From Dehalococcoidia bacterium (GTDB lineage: Bacteria > Chloroflexota > Dehalococcoidia > UBA2979), in the NCBI GenBank assembly GCA_029246995.1, contig JAQWMB010000025.1, positions 1 through 32,700 on the forward strand: a stretch of 32,700 nt of DNA, in the 5' to 3' direction. Made by a program: the position numbers and the translations under genes. The notes below the pieces were generated by a model. The model was not told the DNA's origin. It ran no database searches and saw only the letters and a program-made list of their open reading frames with translations. Shown here piece by piece: positions 9,383 to 18,399 of the stretch; positions within the stretch are counted from its first letter, which is position 1, and each line of letters starts with the position of its first letter.

Positions 9383-10306
9383 ATGAATGGATTATTTGCT
9401 GGCACAATAGAAGGTATCTTTCTCATAGAGCCAGAAAAATCAACAACTTGCGAGATTGCAAACAAAAAAATCGAACTCATCAAAACCAACCATAGTGGCC
9501 TAGCAGTAGCAAATATTAAAGATGAAGGCATTTTTATTAGAAATCATGAAAATAATTGGGAAAAAAAATGGAGCGGGCAAGCAACTGCAATAGAAGTAAC
9601 TGAAAAAGATGAAATTATCGTTGGCATATTTCCAACTGGTCTAATAATTTCTTCTGACAGAGGCAAGACATGGAGAGAATCTAAAGGGATACATTCGTAT
9701 ATTAACATAAGTGCAATTGAAAGCCTTTCGAATAAGAAAAATGTAAAAAGAATTAATTCAATTAATTCAGTTGCAGGAAGTATTATGATTGCAATTGAAG
9801 AGGTTGGAATTCTCATTTCCCATAATCTTGGAAGTAGTTGGATTAGAAGTTCTGATGGAATAGAAATGAATATCAAAAAAATTATTGAAAATCAATCTAA
9901 TCCAGAGTCACTTTATGCTATCACTGATGATGAATTATTTATTACTCATGACTTTGCATTAAATTGGGAAAAAATCACTCTCACTGAAGATAAAATGTAT
10001 ATTAAAGATATCATTATATTTTCACAACAATTCAATACAGAATTATTAATACTAGCTAAAAAAGAGAACAGTCAAGCAAATGGACTTTTCTTTATAAACA
10101 AAACCAATGAGTCAATGTTAGAAATAAATTTAAAAAAAATTACTAAGCTTGATGCCTATTCTTGTTTAGTAAAACTACCTTATAGCCAAGATAGTGCTTT
10201 TTTAGCATCAGATAAAAAAATATGGGCAACTCATAATCAAGGAAAAGAATGGCTACAGATTAAAGAATTAAATTCCAATATACTGTCTATGGCAGTTTGC
10301 TTTTAG
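9383..10306 (+). CDS. Asp-box (BNR/sialidase-like) repeat protein, probable beta-propeller
   Basis: Uncharacterised protein of 307 residues with at least one clear Asp-box, SSDRGKTW at 90-97. Degenerate copies are SHNLGSSW (146-153), THDFALNW (188-195) and THNQGKEW (283-290). Such repeats build beta-propellers in sialidases, Ycf48/HCF136-like proteins and VPS10-type proteins. No sialidase catalytic set is apparent and there is no signal peptide, so it looks cytoplasmic and probably binds rather than cuts. The start at 9383 follows GGAAAG. It stands alone between a divergent thioredoxin-like gene and the next operon. The fold is inferred from the repeats; the function is unknown. Confidence 0.75.
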   Translation: MNGLFAGTIEGIFLIEPEKSTTCEIANKKIELIKTNHSGLAVANIKDEGIFIRNHENNWEKKWSGQATAIEVTEKDEIIVGIFPTGLIISSDRGKTWRESKGIHSYINISAIESLSNKKNVKRINSINSVAGSIMIAIEEVGILISHNLGSSWIRSSDGIEMNIKKIIENQSNPESLYAITDDELFITHDFALNWEKITLTEDKMYIKDIIIFSQQFNTELLILAKKENSQANGLFFINKTNESMLEINLKKITKLDAYSCLVKLPYSQDSAFLASDKKIWATHNQGKEWLQIKELNSNILSMAVCF

Positions 10307-10351
10307 ACAAAACGTCAAGTAGATTTAATATTGGTCTTAGACAAATCAATT

Positions 10352-10378
10352 TTGAAATGCTAGCATAATCAGTATACT
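10352..10378 (+). promoter_or_regulatory. Weak candidate promoter for the six-gene run
   Basis: TATACT (10373-10378) would be a good -10 box, 42 bases before the hydrolase ATG. The nearest -35-like hexamer, TTGAAA at 10352-10357, is only 15 bases away, shorter than the usual 16-18. It is the best candidate in the 114-base gap but is weak. Confidence 0.25.
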
Positions 10379-10420
10379 TATTTATGAGAAGTACTGACTA
10401 AATATGAAAGAGGGAAAACT

Positions 10421-11299
10421 ATGGTGGTTTCTGATAAAGCAAAAGAAGAACTCATTGATGTAAATGGCTTAAGTATTAATGTAAGAAGTTGGGGAAATCG
10501 TAAATCAAAATCAGCAATTATTATGCTACATGGTTATGCAGAAACCTCAAGAATTTGGGATGATTCAGCACAAGATCTTTCTAGGGATTACCATGTTATA
10601 GCAATCGACCAAAGAGGTTATGGTGGTAGTGGCTATTCTAAAGATTTAGAATACGGAAGAACTATACAAGTTGAAGACTTAAGAAAAATTATTGAAGAAA
10701 AAAAGCTAACAAGTATTTCAATGATAGGTCATGATATGGGCGCTGCAAATGCAATTGCATACACTGCTGATAATCCAGAAATCGTAACAGCCATGGTTAT
10801 TATTGAATCATCTCCAGATGTATTACGTAATGGTATAGAAAATATTAGAAAACTAGTTGCTATAGGAAACAAATTTGCATCTATTGAAAGTGCAATGGCT
10901 TTATTTAAAGAATACTTCCCGTATGCAAATAACGATCAATTAAGAAGGCGAGTACAATCAATCCTAAAAGTTGGTGATAAAGATCAATTTTTTTATTGGG
11001 ATTTTGATCCTATTTTTAAAGATCCAACTGCTCGTCCAGCTATTAACAATACAACTCAAAAAAGAGTACCTGATTTATGGGAACTTATTGACCGTATTCA
11101 ATGTCCTACGATGATCGTTAGAGGTACACATTCAGATCTTGTTACACCAGAAGCAATGGAGCGAATGCATAGAAGAATACCTGGTTCTAGAATTTCATTA
11201 ATTGAAGAAGCAGGTCATGCTGTACCAACAGATCAACCTGGTCAACTTGCTTTAAATATTAGAGAATTTTTACAGAATTTATCCAATAATGTTTTTTAG
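10421..11299 (+). CDS. Alpha/beta hydrolase with an Asp nucleophile elbow
   Basis: Alpha/beta-hydrolase fold enzyme, 292 residues, cytoplasmic. The oxyanion region is MLHGYAETSRIW (His37-Gly38), followed by DQRGYGGSGYS. The nucleophile elbow is IGHDMGAA with Asp105, not the Ser of esterases. The acid is probably Asp239 and the general base His266 (EEAGHAVP). An Asp nucleophile in GHDxG is the hallmark of epoxide hydrolases and haloalkane or haloacetate dehalogenases. Which reaction it performs cannot be told; some GHDMG homologues are annotated only as hydrolases. GAGGG lies upstream of the ATG. It is first in a run with gaps of 8 and 7 bases to the ketosynthase and thyX genes. Confidence 0.88.
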   Translation: MVVSDKAKEELIDVNGLSINVRSWGNRKSKSAIIMLHGYAETSRIWDDSAQDLSRDYHVIAIDQRGYGGSGYSKDLEYGRTIQVEDLRKIIEEKKLTSISMIGHDMGAANAIAYTADNPEIVTAMVIIESSPDVLRNGIENIRKLVAIGNKFASIESAMALFKEYFPYANNDQLRRRVQSILKVGDKDQFFYWDFDPIFKDPTARPAINNTTQKRVPDLWELIDRIQCPTMIVRGTHSDLVTPEAMERMHRRIPGSRISLIEEAGHAVPTDQPGQLALNIREFLQNLSNNVF

Positions 11300-11307
11300 G
11301 TTGTAGG

Positions 11308-12561
11308 ATGCCAAATCAAAATAATATTCGTGAAAAAGTTTTCATTACAGGCATAGGTACTGTAAATCCAATTGGTGAAAATCCAATAGATTTTTGGGAT
11401 AATTTATCTCAAGGTATAAATGGCATTGATTTAGTAAGCGTGTTTAATGTTGATGATCTACCTGTGCGTATTGCTGGTGAAGTGAAAGAATTTAAGCCAG
11501 AAAATTACCTTGAAAAAAAGGTAGCTAGAAGAACTGGAAGATTTGCACAGTTAGGCTTTGCTGCTGCTGCTCAAGCAATTGAAGATAGCGGATATATAAT
11601 AAATAATAGTACTCGCGATAACATTGGTGTCATAATCGCAACTTCTGGAGATGCATTCAATATGGGTACTGAATGGGACAAGCTTACCCAACATGGTGCA
11701 AATAGAGTCGACCCATTTATAATCACTAGGATGAGTCAACATATGGCGGCAGCAAGAATTGGTAGAGAGTTTGGTATAAGAGGCCCTAATACTACAATTA
11801 ATACTGCTTGTGCATCAGGCACAGATGTTTTTGGGCATGCGCTAAACATTATACAAAATGGTCAAGCTGATGCATTAGTGGTTGGTGGCGCTGAATCAAT
11901 GATTTCCCGACTTTCTTTAGCATCTATGGGCCGACTTGGAGCCTTGTCAAAAAACTATCAAAACCCTACTACTGCTTCACGTCCATTTGATATGTCACGC
12001 GATGGATTTATCCTGGGGGAAGGTGCAGGAGTTGTCATTTTAGAATCTGAATCATCAGCAAAAAAGAGAAAAGCAAAAGTGTATGCAGAACTTTTAGGGA
12101 TGGGTTGGTCCTTTGATGCAACTGATGATACAGCTCCTGATCCTGATGGACAATCTTTAGCTATAAGCAGAGCCCTGCAACATTCTAATATCGGTGCGGA
12201 GCAAGTAGACTATATTAATGCTCATGGTACCAGTACTCAATTTAATGATAAAACTGAAACAAAAGCAATTAAATTAGCATTAGGAGAAAAAAATGCCTAT
12301 CAAACACCTATCTCTTCTACAAAATCAATGATTGGACATCTAGCTGCTGCTGCCGGAAGTGTAGAAATTATTGCAACAATCCTATCTATGCAAAATAACT
12401 TTATTCCACCGACAATAAACTACGAACACCCAGATCCAGATTGTGATCTAGATGTTGTGCCAGTTACTGGACGTGATCATGGAATTAATATCGCAATTTC
12501 TAATTCATTCGGATTAGGTGGTCAAAATGCATGTTTAGTTTTAAAAAAATTCAGTAGTTAG
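11308..12561 (+). CDS. Beta-ketoacyl-ACP synthase II-like ketosynthase (FabF family)
   Basis: Ketosynthase of 417 residues that condenses an acyl thioester with malonyl-ACP. The full Cys-His-His set is visible: Cys168 in NTACASGTD, His306 in AHGTSTQFND and His344 in GHLAAAAG, with Lys339 in STKSMIGH. Spacing and length match FabF (KAS II). The name fabF is likely, but the neighbours are not other fatty acid synthesis genes. A specialised condensing enzyme, for instance for an unusual lipid or polyketide, is possible. It starts 8 bases after the hydrolase, with AGG just before the ATG, and is followed 7 bases later by thyX. Confidence 0.92.
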   Translation: MPNQNNIREKVFITGIGTVNPIGENPIDFWDNLSQGINGIDLVSVFNVDDLPVRIAGEVKEFKPENYLEKKVARRTGRFAQLGFAAAAQAIEDSGYIINNSTRDNIGVIIATSGDAFNMGTEWDKLTQHGANRVDPFIITRMSQHMAAARIGREFGIRGPNTTINTACASGTDVFGHALNIIQNGQADALVVGGAESMISRLSLASMGRLGALSKNYQNPTTASRPFDMSRDGFILGEGAGVVILESESSAKKRKAKVYAELLGMGWSFDATDDTAPDPDGQSLAISRALQHSNIGAEQVDYINAHGTSTQFNDKTETKAIKLALGEKNAYQTPISSTKSMIGHLAAAAGSVEIIATILSMQNNFIPPTINYEHPDPDCDLDVVPVTGRDHGINIAISNSFGLGGQNACLVLKKFSS

Positions 12562-12568
12562 ATAAAAA

Positions 12569-13516
12569 ATGAAAAAAGAAAACAACATTGACCAAGAACA
12601 ATTAGCTGAAATCAATGAATTAAGAAAAAATTCTTATACAACATTACGCGCCACATCTCCCGAAGTTGAAGAAATTTTGTATAAACCAATGAAAGTATTA
12701 GATCATGGCTTTGTTAGGGTAGTAGATTATATGGGTAATGATTCAGCAATCGTTCAAGCCGCTCGAGTATCATATGGTAAAGGAACAAAAAAAGTATCAG
12801 AGGATGCTGGATTAATTAAATATCTCATGCGTCACTCCCATTCTACTCCGTTTGAGATGTGTGAAATTAAACTGCATGTCAAATTACCAATTTTTATAGC
12901 AAGGCAATGGGTTCGACATAGAACAGCTAATATTAATGAGTATTCTGCTAGATATTCTATTCTTGATAAAGAATTTTATATACCTAATGAAAATAATCTA
13001 GGTGCTCAATCATCTAATAACCGTCAAGGCAGAGATGCAGTACTTTCTGGACAAGAAGCAACAGATGTGCTAGAAATATTAAAAAATGATGCATCGCAAG
13101 CATATGAAAACTATGAAAAAATGATGAACATCGACAAAGAAGGCAATGCTCTAAATTCAGAGAAGATTGGGCTTGCAAGAGAATTAGCAAGAATGAATCT
13201 TTCATTAAATTATTATACCCAATGGTATTGGAAGATAGATTTGCATAACTTATTACATTTTCTCAGATTACGAGCTGATACCCATGCACAACTTGAAATT
13301 CGAGAATATGCTGATGTGATTTTAAATGTTGTAGAAAAATGGGTACCAGAAACATATAATGCTTTTGTTGAATATCAATTAAATGGTGTAAAACTATCAT
13401 CAACTGCTTGGGGTGCAATAAAATCTTTAGTAAATGGAAAATTACCGACTCATGAGGAACTTAATATCTCAAAGAGAGAGTGGAATGAACTTAAGGAGCT
13501 CTTAGATGGAAAATAA
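12569..13516 (+). CDS. thyX: Flavin-dependent thymidylate synthase ThyX
   Basis: Makes dTMP from dUMP using methylene-tetrahydrofolate, FAD and NADPH, replacing ThyA. The ThyX signature is [14 protein letters not shown] at residues 116-129. [23 protein letters not shown] precedes it, and [17 protein letters not shown] near the C-terminus completes the FAD/dUMP site. At 315 residues it belongs to the longer subtype, with an N-terminal extension before the core, similar to alphaproteobacterial-type enzymes. It sits between the ketosynthase and the CoA-transferases, an unusual place for a nucleotide gene. The stop overlaps the next gene by 11 bases, pointing to translational coupling. The dUTPase at 17961 supplies dUMP in the same pathway. 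Confidence 0.97.
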   Translation: MKKENNIDQEQLAEINELRKNSYTTLRATSPEVEEILYKPMKVLDHGFVRVVDYMGNDSAIVQAARVSYGKGTKKVSEDAGLIKYLMRHSHSTPFEMCEIKLHVKLPIFIARQWVRHRTANINEYSARYSILDKEFYIPNENNLGAQSSNNRQGRDAVLSGQEATDVLEILKNDASQAYENYEKMMNIDKEGNALNSEKIGLARELARMNLSLNYYTQWYWKIDLHNLLHFLRLRADTHAQLEIREYADVILNVVEKWVPETYNAFVEYQLNGVKLSSTAWGAIKSLVNGKLPTHEELNISKREWNELKELLDGK

Positions 13517-14801
13517 TTCTGCTCTTGCAGGTATAAAAGTTTTAGATGCATCCAATGCTATTGGTCATTATGCTGGTAAATTACTTGCAGACTTAGGTGC
13601 TAAGGTTTATAAGATTGAGCCAATTATTGGAGACGAATCCAGAACATATCCTCCCTATCTGCCTAAAGTAGAAAAACTTGAAAATAGTCTACAATTTTTA
13701 TTATTAAATGCAAATAAAGAAAGCTTATGTATTGATATCGCTCATCCAGATGGTCATGCAATTTTCAAAAAACTAGTAGCTGAAACAGATATTTTACTTG
13801 AATCCTGGACATTAGAAGAAAAAGAAGAACTAAAAATTAATCATGACGCATTGATAGATATTAATCCAAATTTAATCCAAGCATCAATTACTGGATGGGG
13901 CCTAACAGGTCCAAAAGCTAATTGGGCATATGCAGATATCATAGGAATTGCAATGTCTGGAGTAATGAATTTAGCTGGCTTTTTAGATGGTCCACCTGAA
14001 AATCTACCTGACCAACAAGGATATCACTGTGCATCTATTCACGCTGCTGCTGGAGTATTAACAGCTCTATTAAGTCAAGATTTACAAGATTCAGCAGGAC
14101 AATTAATTGAAGTATCAATGCAAGAATCTTTATCTATTGCGCAAGAAATCTCAATGCAAAATTGGGATATAAGAGAATTTATTCCTCAAAGAACTGGAGA
14201 AAGTAGCCAAGTTAACCCAATGAATTTACCAGGTTTTGGACTATATGAATGCAAAGAAGGCATGGTCTATATCATGACAACTGGAACAGCTGGAGCAGGA
14301 TTTGCAGGATTAGTTGAAATGATGGATGAGCATCAAATGGCAGGTGATTTAAAAGAAGGCACTAACTGGGATTTTATTCAAACTCAAATGAATGGTGCTA
14401 ATTTAAGAAACTTATTAACTGACGATGCTACAAAAAAAGAAACTAGGATATTCTTAGACCATCTTGAAGAACTAGTAACAAAATTTATGCAATCTTTTTC
14501 TGCAACATACATCTATGAATATGGCCAATCAAATAGAGTTCTAGTTGGAATAATTAGTACGCCATCAGATATATCTAACGATAATCATTTAAAAGAGCGA
14601 CAATGGTTTCAAGAAATTAATGATAAAGGACGTAATGTAAAGTTAAGATATCCTGGATTTCCTTACAAATTAAGTGCAAATCCTCCTTCATTAAGGTCAG
14701 CTGCACCTTTACTAGGTGAACATTCAGAAAAAATTCTTGCTGAAGTGGGTATCTTAAAAGAAGAGTTTGTAAAACTCCAAATGCAAGGAGTAATTAAATG
14801 A
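13506..14801 (+). CDS. CaiB/BaiF-family CoA-transferase subunit lacking the usual catalytic Asp
   Basis: Family III CoA-transferase homologue, 431 residues. Family landmarks are [57 protein letters not shown], and [15 protein letters not shown]. Where the catalytic Asp normally stands, this protein has [13 protein letters not shown]; by alignment from the HAA motif the site is Tyr173, and the nearest Asp is Asp169, four residues earlier. The gene overlaps thyX by 11 bases. Its last four bases (ATGA) overlap the next CoA-transferase gene, which keeps the Asp. A heteromeric enzyme with one catalytic subunit is the likely arrangement. The substrate is unknown. Confidence 0.88.
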   Translation: MENNSALAGIKVLDASNAIGHYAGKLLADLGAKVYKIEPIIGDESRTYPPYLPKVEKLENSLQFLLLNANKESLCIDIAHPDGHAIFKKLVAETDILLESWTLEEKEELKINHDALIDINPNLIQASITGWGLTGPKANWAYADIIGIAMSGVMNLAGFLDGPPENLPDQQGYHCASIHAAAGVLTALLSQDLQDSAGQLIEVSMQESLSIAQEISMQNWDIREFIPQRTGESSQVNPMNLPGFGLYECKEGMVYIMTTGTAGAGFAGLVEMMDEHQMAGDLKEGTNWDFIQTQMNGANLRNLLTDDATKKETRIFLDHLEELVTKFMQSFSATYIYEYGQSNRVLVGIISTPSDISNDNHLKERQWFQEINDKGRNVKLRYPGFPYKLSANPPSLRSAAPLLGEHSEKILAEVGILKEEFVKLQMQGVIK

Positions 14802-16024
14802 ATAACAGACCTCTAAAAGGCTTAAATGTTCTTGATATGTCATGGTTTGGTGCTGGACCTATTGCTGGGCGTGCACTAGCAAATGCTGGAGCAAATGTAA
14901 TTAAATTAGAAACTGAAAAAAGAATCGATGGCTTGAGAGCAATGGCTCCACGACCAAAAGGAGGAAGAGGCTATAACTTATCAGGCTATTTTAATAATTA
15001 CAATTCTGATAAAAAATCAATTACTATAGATTTAACAACTGAAAAAGGATACCAACTTGGTTTAGAGCTGATTAAATGGGCAGATGTTATGTTGACTAAT
15101 ATGACAAATAGAGCAACTAATCAAATAAAAATGGACTGGGAGACAGTATCTAAAGTAAATCCAAAATTAGTTGCAGCATATATGCCTATGATGGGTATGT
15201 CTGGTCCTTATAAAGACTTTCAAGGCTTTGGTGCTATGTTGACTGCAATTTGTGGTATGAACTATCTAGCAGGTTTTGAGAAAAATAGACCAGTAGGCGT
15301 TGGAACAAATTATCCAGATTATGTTATAAATCCAATGCATGCCTACATTGCAATTTTAAGTGCAGTTCGTATAGCTAAAAAAACTGATCTGGGTCAAAAA
15401 ATTGAGTTGTCCCAAAATGAATCTTCAATTGCTGCAATGGCTCTACCAATATTTGCATTCGATAATGCAAATATTGACTATAAAAGAAATGGCAATAGTA
15501 TAGATTTTGCTGCCCCTCATGGTGTCTATAAATGTAAAGATGATCATAATGGTTCTGAAAGATGGATAGCCATAACTTGTATCAATGAAGATCAATGGAA
15601 TAATATCGTTAAAATTATTGATGATAAATCACTAGCCACAAAAGAATATCTAACTTTAGATCATAGAAAAGAGAATGAGCAATTTATTGACCAAACTATT
15701 TCTGCTTGGACTGCAAAACATACCGCCGAAGAATTACAAGCCAAGTTACAATCTTTAATGATTCCCGCTGGTATTGTTCAAAATGCTCAGGAAGTTGTAG
15801 AAGATGAACATATGATAGAAAGAGGTTATTTTGTCAAATTAGATCACGCTGAAGCAGGTCAAAGACTTTATGATGGAACTGGATGGAAGATGACAAAAAC
15901 ACCTATTGGGATGGATAGCGCTGCGCCTTTATTAGGTGAACATACTTTTGAAATATGTACATCGATTTTAAACCTGCAGCCTGAAAATATTGCAGATCTA
16001 GTTGCAGAGCAAGTTTTATACTAA
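14798..16024 (+). CDS. CaiB/BaiF-family CoA-transferase, Asp-containing partner
   Basis: Family III CoA-transferase, 408 residues. Landmarks are LKGLNVLDMSWFGAGPIAGR, GANVIKLETE, NSDKKSITIDLTTEKG, MMGMSGPYKD, and GVGTNYPDYVINPMHA with the likely catalytic Asp174. The length is normal. The ATG overlaps the stop of the preceding CoA-transferase gene by four bases (ATGA), so translation is probably coupled and the two products may form one enzyme. The activated acid cannot be named from sequence. A 15-base gap leads to a small helical protein that may belong to the same transcript. Confidence 0.92.
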   Translation: MNNRPLKGLNVLDMSWFGAGPIAGRALANAGANVIKLETEKRIDGLRAMAPRPKGGRGYNLSGYFNNYNSDKKSITIDLTTEKGYQLGLELIKWADVMLTNMTNRATNQIKMDWETVSKVNPKLVAAYMPMMGMSGPYKDFQGFGAMLTAICGMNYLAGFEKNRPVGVGTNYPDYVINPMHAYIAILSAVRIAKKTDLGQKIELSQNESSIAAMALPIFAFDNANIDYKRNGNSIDFAAPHGVYKCKDDHNGSERWIAITCINEDQWNNIVKIIDDKSLATKEYLTLDHRKENEQFIDQTISAWTAKHTAEELQAKLQSLMIPAGIVQNAQEVVEDEHMIERGYFVKLDHAEAGQRLYDGTGWKMTKTPIGMDSAAPLLGEHTFEICTSILNLQPENIADLVAEQVLY

Positions 16025-16039
16025 TTACAGGTAAAGCCA

Positions 16040-16345
16040 GTGGATAAAAAAATTTATGAAGAATGTGCAAATTGGATTGCTGAACAAGCTAGCGATCAAT
16101 TAGGTGGCTTTATCCCAGCAGAATTATTAGATTTGATGTTTGAATTAGAACCTAAGATTCGTAGTGATAAAAATGATCAAATGATGAGCCATAAAGTTAT
16201 GTCTCAGTTTTTATATAATGCCCTAATAGATGAAGGTGTCCCTGTTGAAAAAACTGGTCTTTCAAGAGAAATATTAGAAGAACTATTGCATTGGGAAGAT
16301 GAATGTTTAAGTCTTTCAGGAAATCCTAGAGAAATACACAACTAA
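16040..16345 (+). CDS. Small helical protein of unknown function
   Basis: A 101-residue protein that I do not recognise. It is acidic, rich in Glu, Asp and Leu, with no Cys pairs beyond two scattered Cys, no membrane segment and no signal peptide. It reads as a chain of amphipathic helices, for example GGFIPAELLDLMFELEPKIR and LSREILEELLHWEDECL. The start is GTG with AGG eight bases upstream. It lies 15 bases after the CoA-transferase pair on the same strand and is probably the last gene of that operon, since the next gene is convergent. An accessory role to the pair is a guess from position only. Confidence 0.7.
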   Translation: MDKKIYEECANWIAEQASDQLGGFIPAELLDLMFELEPKIRSDKNDQMMSHKVMSQFLYNALIDEGVPVEKTGLSREILEELLHWEDECLSLSGNPREIHN

Positions 16346-16367
16346 TAGGCACACAAATAGATCGTGC

Positions 16368-17234
16368 TCATTTTAAAAGCGATTTTAATCTCTCTACATT
16401 TTCAATATCAGGTCCTTTTGACTTCCTTGATTTATTTTGAAAACCTGGTACTTCAAGTATAAAACTGAGTTCTCTAAAAAATTTATTATGTAATAAATTT
16501 TTAAAACCTACATTACCAATATATCCTTCATTGATATTTTCATGCCTATCTTTATTACTACCAATGTCCATTAAGGAGTCATTAGCGTGAACAACAAAAA
16601 GTTTATCTACTGAAATTGAATCCTGAAAACCCTGAATAATTTTATCTATCTCATCTTTTTTTCTTAAATCATAACCTGCGGCAAAAGCATGGCAAGTATC
16701 TAGGCATACACCTAAGCGCTGATCATTAACTCGATCAATTAAATAATATAATTCTGAAAAATCACCACCAATAGCGCCACCTTGACCTGCAGAATTCTCT
16801 AAAGCAAGTTTGACGTCTCCGGGGGCTAAGCTAAGAATTTTCTTTAACGAGCTTATGACTTTTCTTTGAACTTTATTAAACCCTTTGCCTTTATGAGAAC
16901 CTGTATGTAAAACAACCCCTGCTCCATTGATCTTAGAGGATAGATTTAATGCATGTACGACTGAATTAATAGACTTATCTAGTTGTTCTGAATTGTCAGC
17001 TGCCATATTAGCTAAATAAATATTATGAAGCCATACTTCATGAATCTTATTATGTTCACGTAGACTTTTAAATTTTTCGATTTCCTCATGAGTGTGATTA
17101 GCTGGCTTCCAGACTTGCGGAGCACCTGGAAAAATTTGAATTGATTCAGCATCAATTTTGATAGCATTTAAAATTGCATTACTTAATCCACCACTAGCAG
17201 ATACATGGGCTCCTATATATGGTCCTTTAGTCAA
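16368..17234 (-). CDS. nfo: Endonuclease IV (AP endonuclease family 2)
   Basis: Cuts DNA 5' to abasic sites in base excision repair, using three zinc ions. The protein is a TIM barrel with GAHVSASGGL, LHTGSHKG, LALENSAGQGG, CLDTCHAFAAGYD, VVHANDS, DRHENINEG and LEVPG. I start at the TTG at 17232-17234 rather than the TTG at 17246, because GGAG lies six bases before it. With that start (288 residues) the ligands fall at His70, His110, Glu146, Asp179, His182, His216, Asp229, His231 and Glu261, nearly the E. coli numbering, which supports the choice. It is divergent from the ferredoxin gene and convergent with the CoA-transferase operon. Confidence 0.96.
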   Translation of the reverse strand: MTKGPYIGAHVSASGGLSNAILNAIKIDAESIQIFPGAPQVWKPANHTHEEIEKFKSLREHNKIHEVWLHNIYLANMAADNSEQLDKSINSVVHALNLSSKINGAGVVLHTGSHKGKGFNKVQRKVISSLKKILSLAPGDVKLALENSAGQGGAIGGDFSELYYLIDRVNDQRLGVCLDTCHAFAAGYDLRKKDEIDKIIQGFQDSISVDKLFVVHANDSLMDIGSNKDRHENINEGYIGNVGFKNLLHNKFFRELSFILEVPGFQNKSRKSKGPDIENVERLKSLLK

Positions 17235-17349
17235 TGAAAACTCCAAAAAAATATATAAAAAGAAAAATTCTAACTTTATTTAACAATCAATATTAATTTA
17301 TAATTATACAGATTAATAATTATAAAACTTATTATAATTATATCTGTTA

Positions 17350-17378
17350 AAAAAATTAATAAAAATTATTAATTTTTT
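17350..17378. repeat. 12-bp-arm inverted repeat in front of the polyferredoxin gene
   Basis: Perfect 12-base arms (17350-17361 and 17367-17378; core AATTAATA/TATTAATT) surround a 5-base loop. The repeat ends 15 bases before the ferredoxin ATG, in the very AT-rich gap between nfo and the ferredoxin gene. It could be an operator or a leader hairpin. A TATAAT at 17333-17338 may be the -10 box of the ferredoxin gene, which would put the repeat around or just after the start of transcription. No good -35 is seen. Confidence 0.4.
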
Positions 17379-17393
17379 AGATGTGAGAAAATA

Positions 17394-17897
17394 ATGGCTT
17401 ATACAATTGTTGAGAATTGCATTGGATGTACTGCATGTACAAAAAAATGTCCTGTTGAGGCAATTACTGGCCTACGTAACGAAGTTCATATTATTGATCC
17501 TGAACTTTGCATAGATTGTGGTGCATGTGGTGCTGTGTGTCCACCTGAAGCAATTTTAGATGAATTCGGTGATCTTGCAAGGACCTTTCCGAGAAAAGAG
17601 CTCCCGCTTGCTCATGTTATTTCAGATAATTGCATTGGCTCAGGTTGTGAATTATGTATGAACATTTGTCCCTTTGAAGCACTTACACTAACCGATGCTC
17701 CAAATAATAATAAAGATTACTTTGGTATTGCGGAAGTCGAAGCTAAAAAATGTGTAGGGTGTAGGTTGTGTGAGCAAGTATGTGGATGGGGTGCTATATA
17801 CATTGATCCTCCAAGAGAAATGCTAAAAAGAGATATTTACCCTATAGAAGTTTTAACTCCTAAGAGTGGCAAAGGTCTAGAAAAAACATCATCTTAA
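17394..17897 (+). CDS. Polyferredoxin with four 4Fe-4S motifs
   Basis: Soluble electron carrier of 167 residues made of two ferredoxin-like halves, each with room for two 4Fe-4S clusters. Cysteine sets are 9/12/15/19, 39/42/45/49, 80/85/88/92 (a variant with two extra residues, CIGSGCELC) and 120/123/126/130. The last set is followed by Gly-Trp instead of the usual Pro. There is no signal peptide and no fused catalytic domain. It stands alone, with nfo divergent upstream and dUTPase 63 bases downstream, so its redox partner is unknown. A bifurcating or ferredoxin-dependent oxidoreductase elsewhere is likely. GTGAG precedes the ATG. Confidence 0.92.
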   Translation: MAYTIVENCIGCTACTKKCPVEAITGLRNEVHIIDPELCIDCGACGAVCPPEAILDEFGDLARTFPRKELPLAHVISDNCIGSGCELCMNICPFEALTLTDAPNNNKDYFGIAEVEAKKCVGCRLCEQVCGWGAIYIDPPREMLKRDIYPIEVLTPKSGKGLEKTSS

Positions 17898-17960
17898 TAT
17901 TAGGTCAATGCAAACTATATATTAGAATAAACAGAACATAAAAATTATTAATAAAATATA

Positions 17961-18398
17961 ATGATAAAAAAAATTAATGTCCTAAAATTACGCCCATCCG
18001 CAATTTTGCCAAGTAAGCAATCTGAATTTGCTACTGGCTATGACTTGTATGCTTGCCTAGACAATAATTCAATGACAATAGGCATGATGCCAGAACTAGT
18101 GCCGACAGGTATCGCCTTATCAATTCCTAAGGGTTTTGATGTACAAATAAGACCAAGATCAGGCTTAACTGCAAAAGGCTTAATGTCTGGATATGGAACA
18201 ATTGACGCTGATTATAGAGGAGAGCTATTTGTTACTTTATACTGCATACCATTTTTAAAGCAATACAAAATTCAAAATAACGAACGCATTGCACAATTAG
18301 TTTTTTCTCAGTCAGTAGCATTTAAATGGAATCAAGTTAATTCACTTGATAATACAAATAGAGGAAAAAAAGGACATGGTTCAACTGGTAAAAAATAA
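17961..18398 (+). CDS. dut: dUTP diphosphatase
   Basis: Hydrolyses dUTP to dUMP and pyrophosphate, keeping uracil out of DNA and feeding thymidylate synthesis by ThyX. This is the trimeric dUTPase fold, 145 residues, with motif 1 ATGYDLYA (24-31), motif 2 RPRSGLT (64-70), motif 3 GTIDADYRGEL (79-89, catalytic Asp82), motif 4 RIAQLVF (109-115) and motif 5 RGKKGHGSTG from 134. In motif 5 the usual stacking Phe is His139, as also found in mycobacterial enzymes, so activity is expected. The final Lys-Lys-stop codons form, on the other strand, the U-rich tail of the aquaporin terminator. Confidence 0.96.
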   Translation: MIKKINVLKLRPSAILPSKQSEFATGYDLYACLDNNSMTIGMMPELVPTGIALSIPKGFDVQIRPRSGLTAKGLMSGYGTIDADYRGELFVTLYCIPFLKQYKIQNNERIAQLVFSQSVAFKWNQVNSLDNTNRGKKGHGSTGKK

Positions 18399-18399
18399 C

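Noticed and set aside
16346-16375. GGCAC/GTGCT stem between the small protein gene and nfo as a terminator
   Set aside because: Only four firm pairs and a ten-base loop, with a weak T-run.
17961-18398. His139 in place of Phe in dUTPase motif 5 as a novel active site
   Set aside because: The same His is known in mycobacterial dUTPases and all other motifs are intact.
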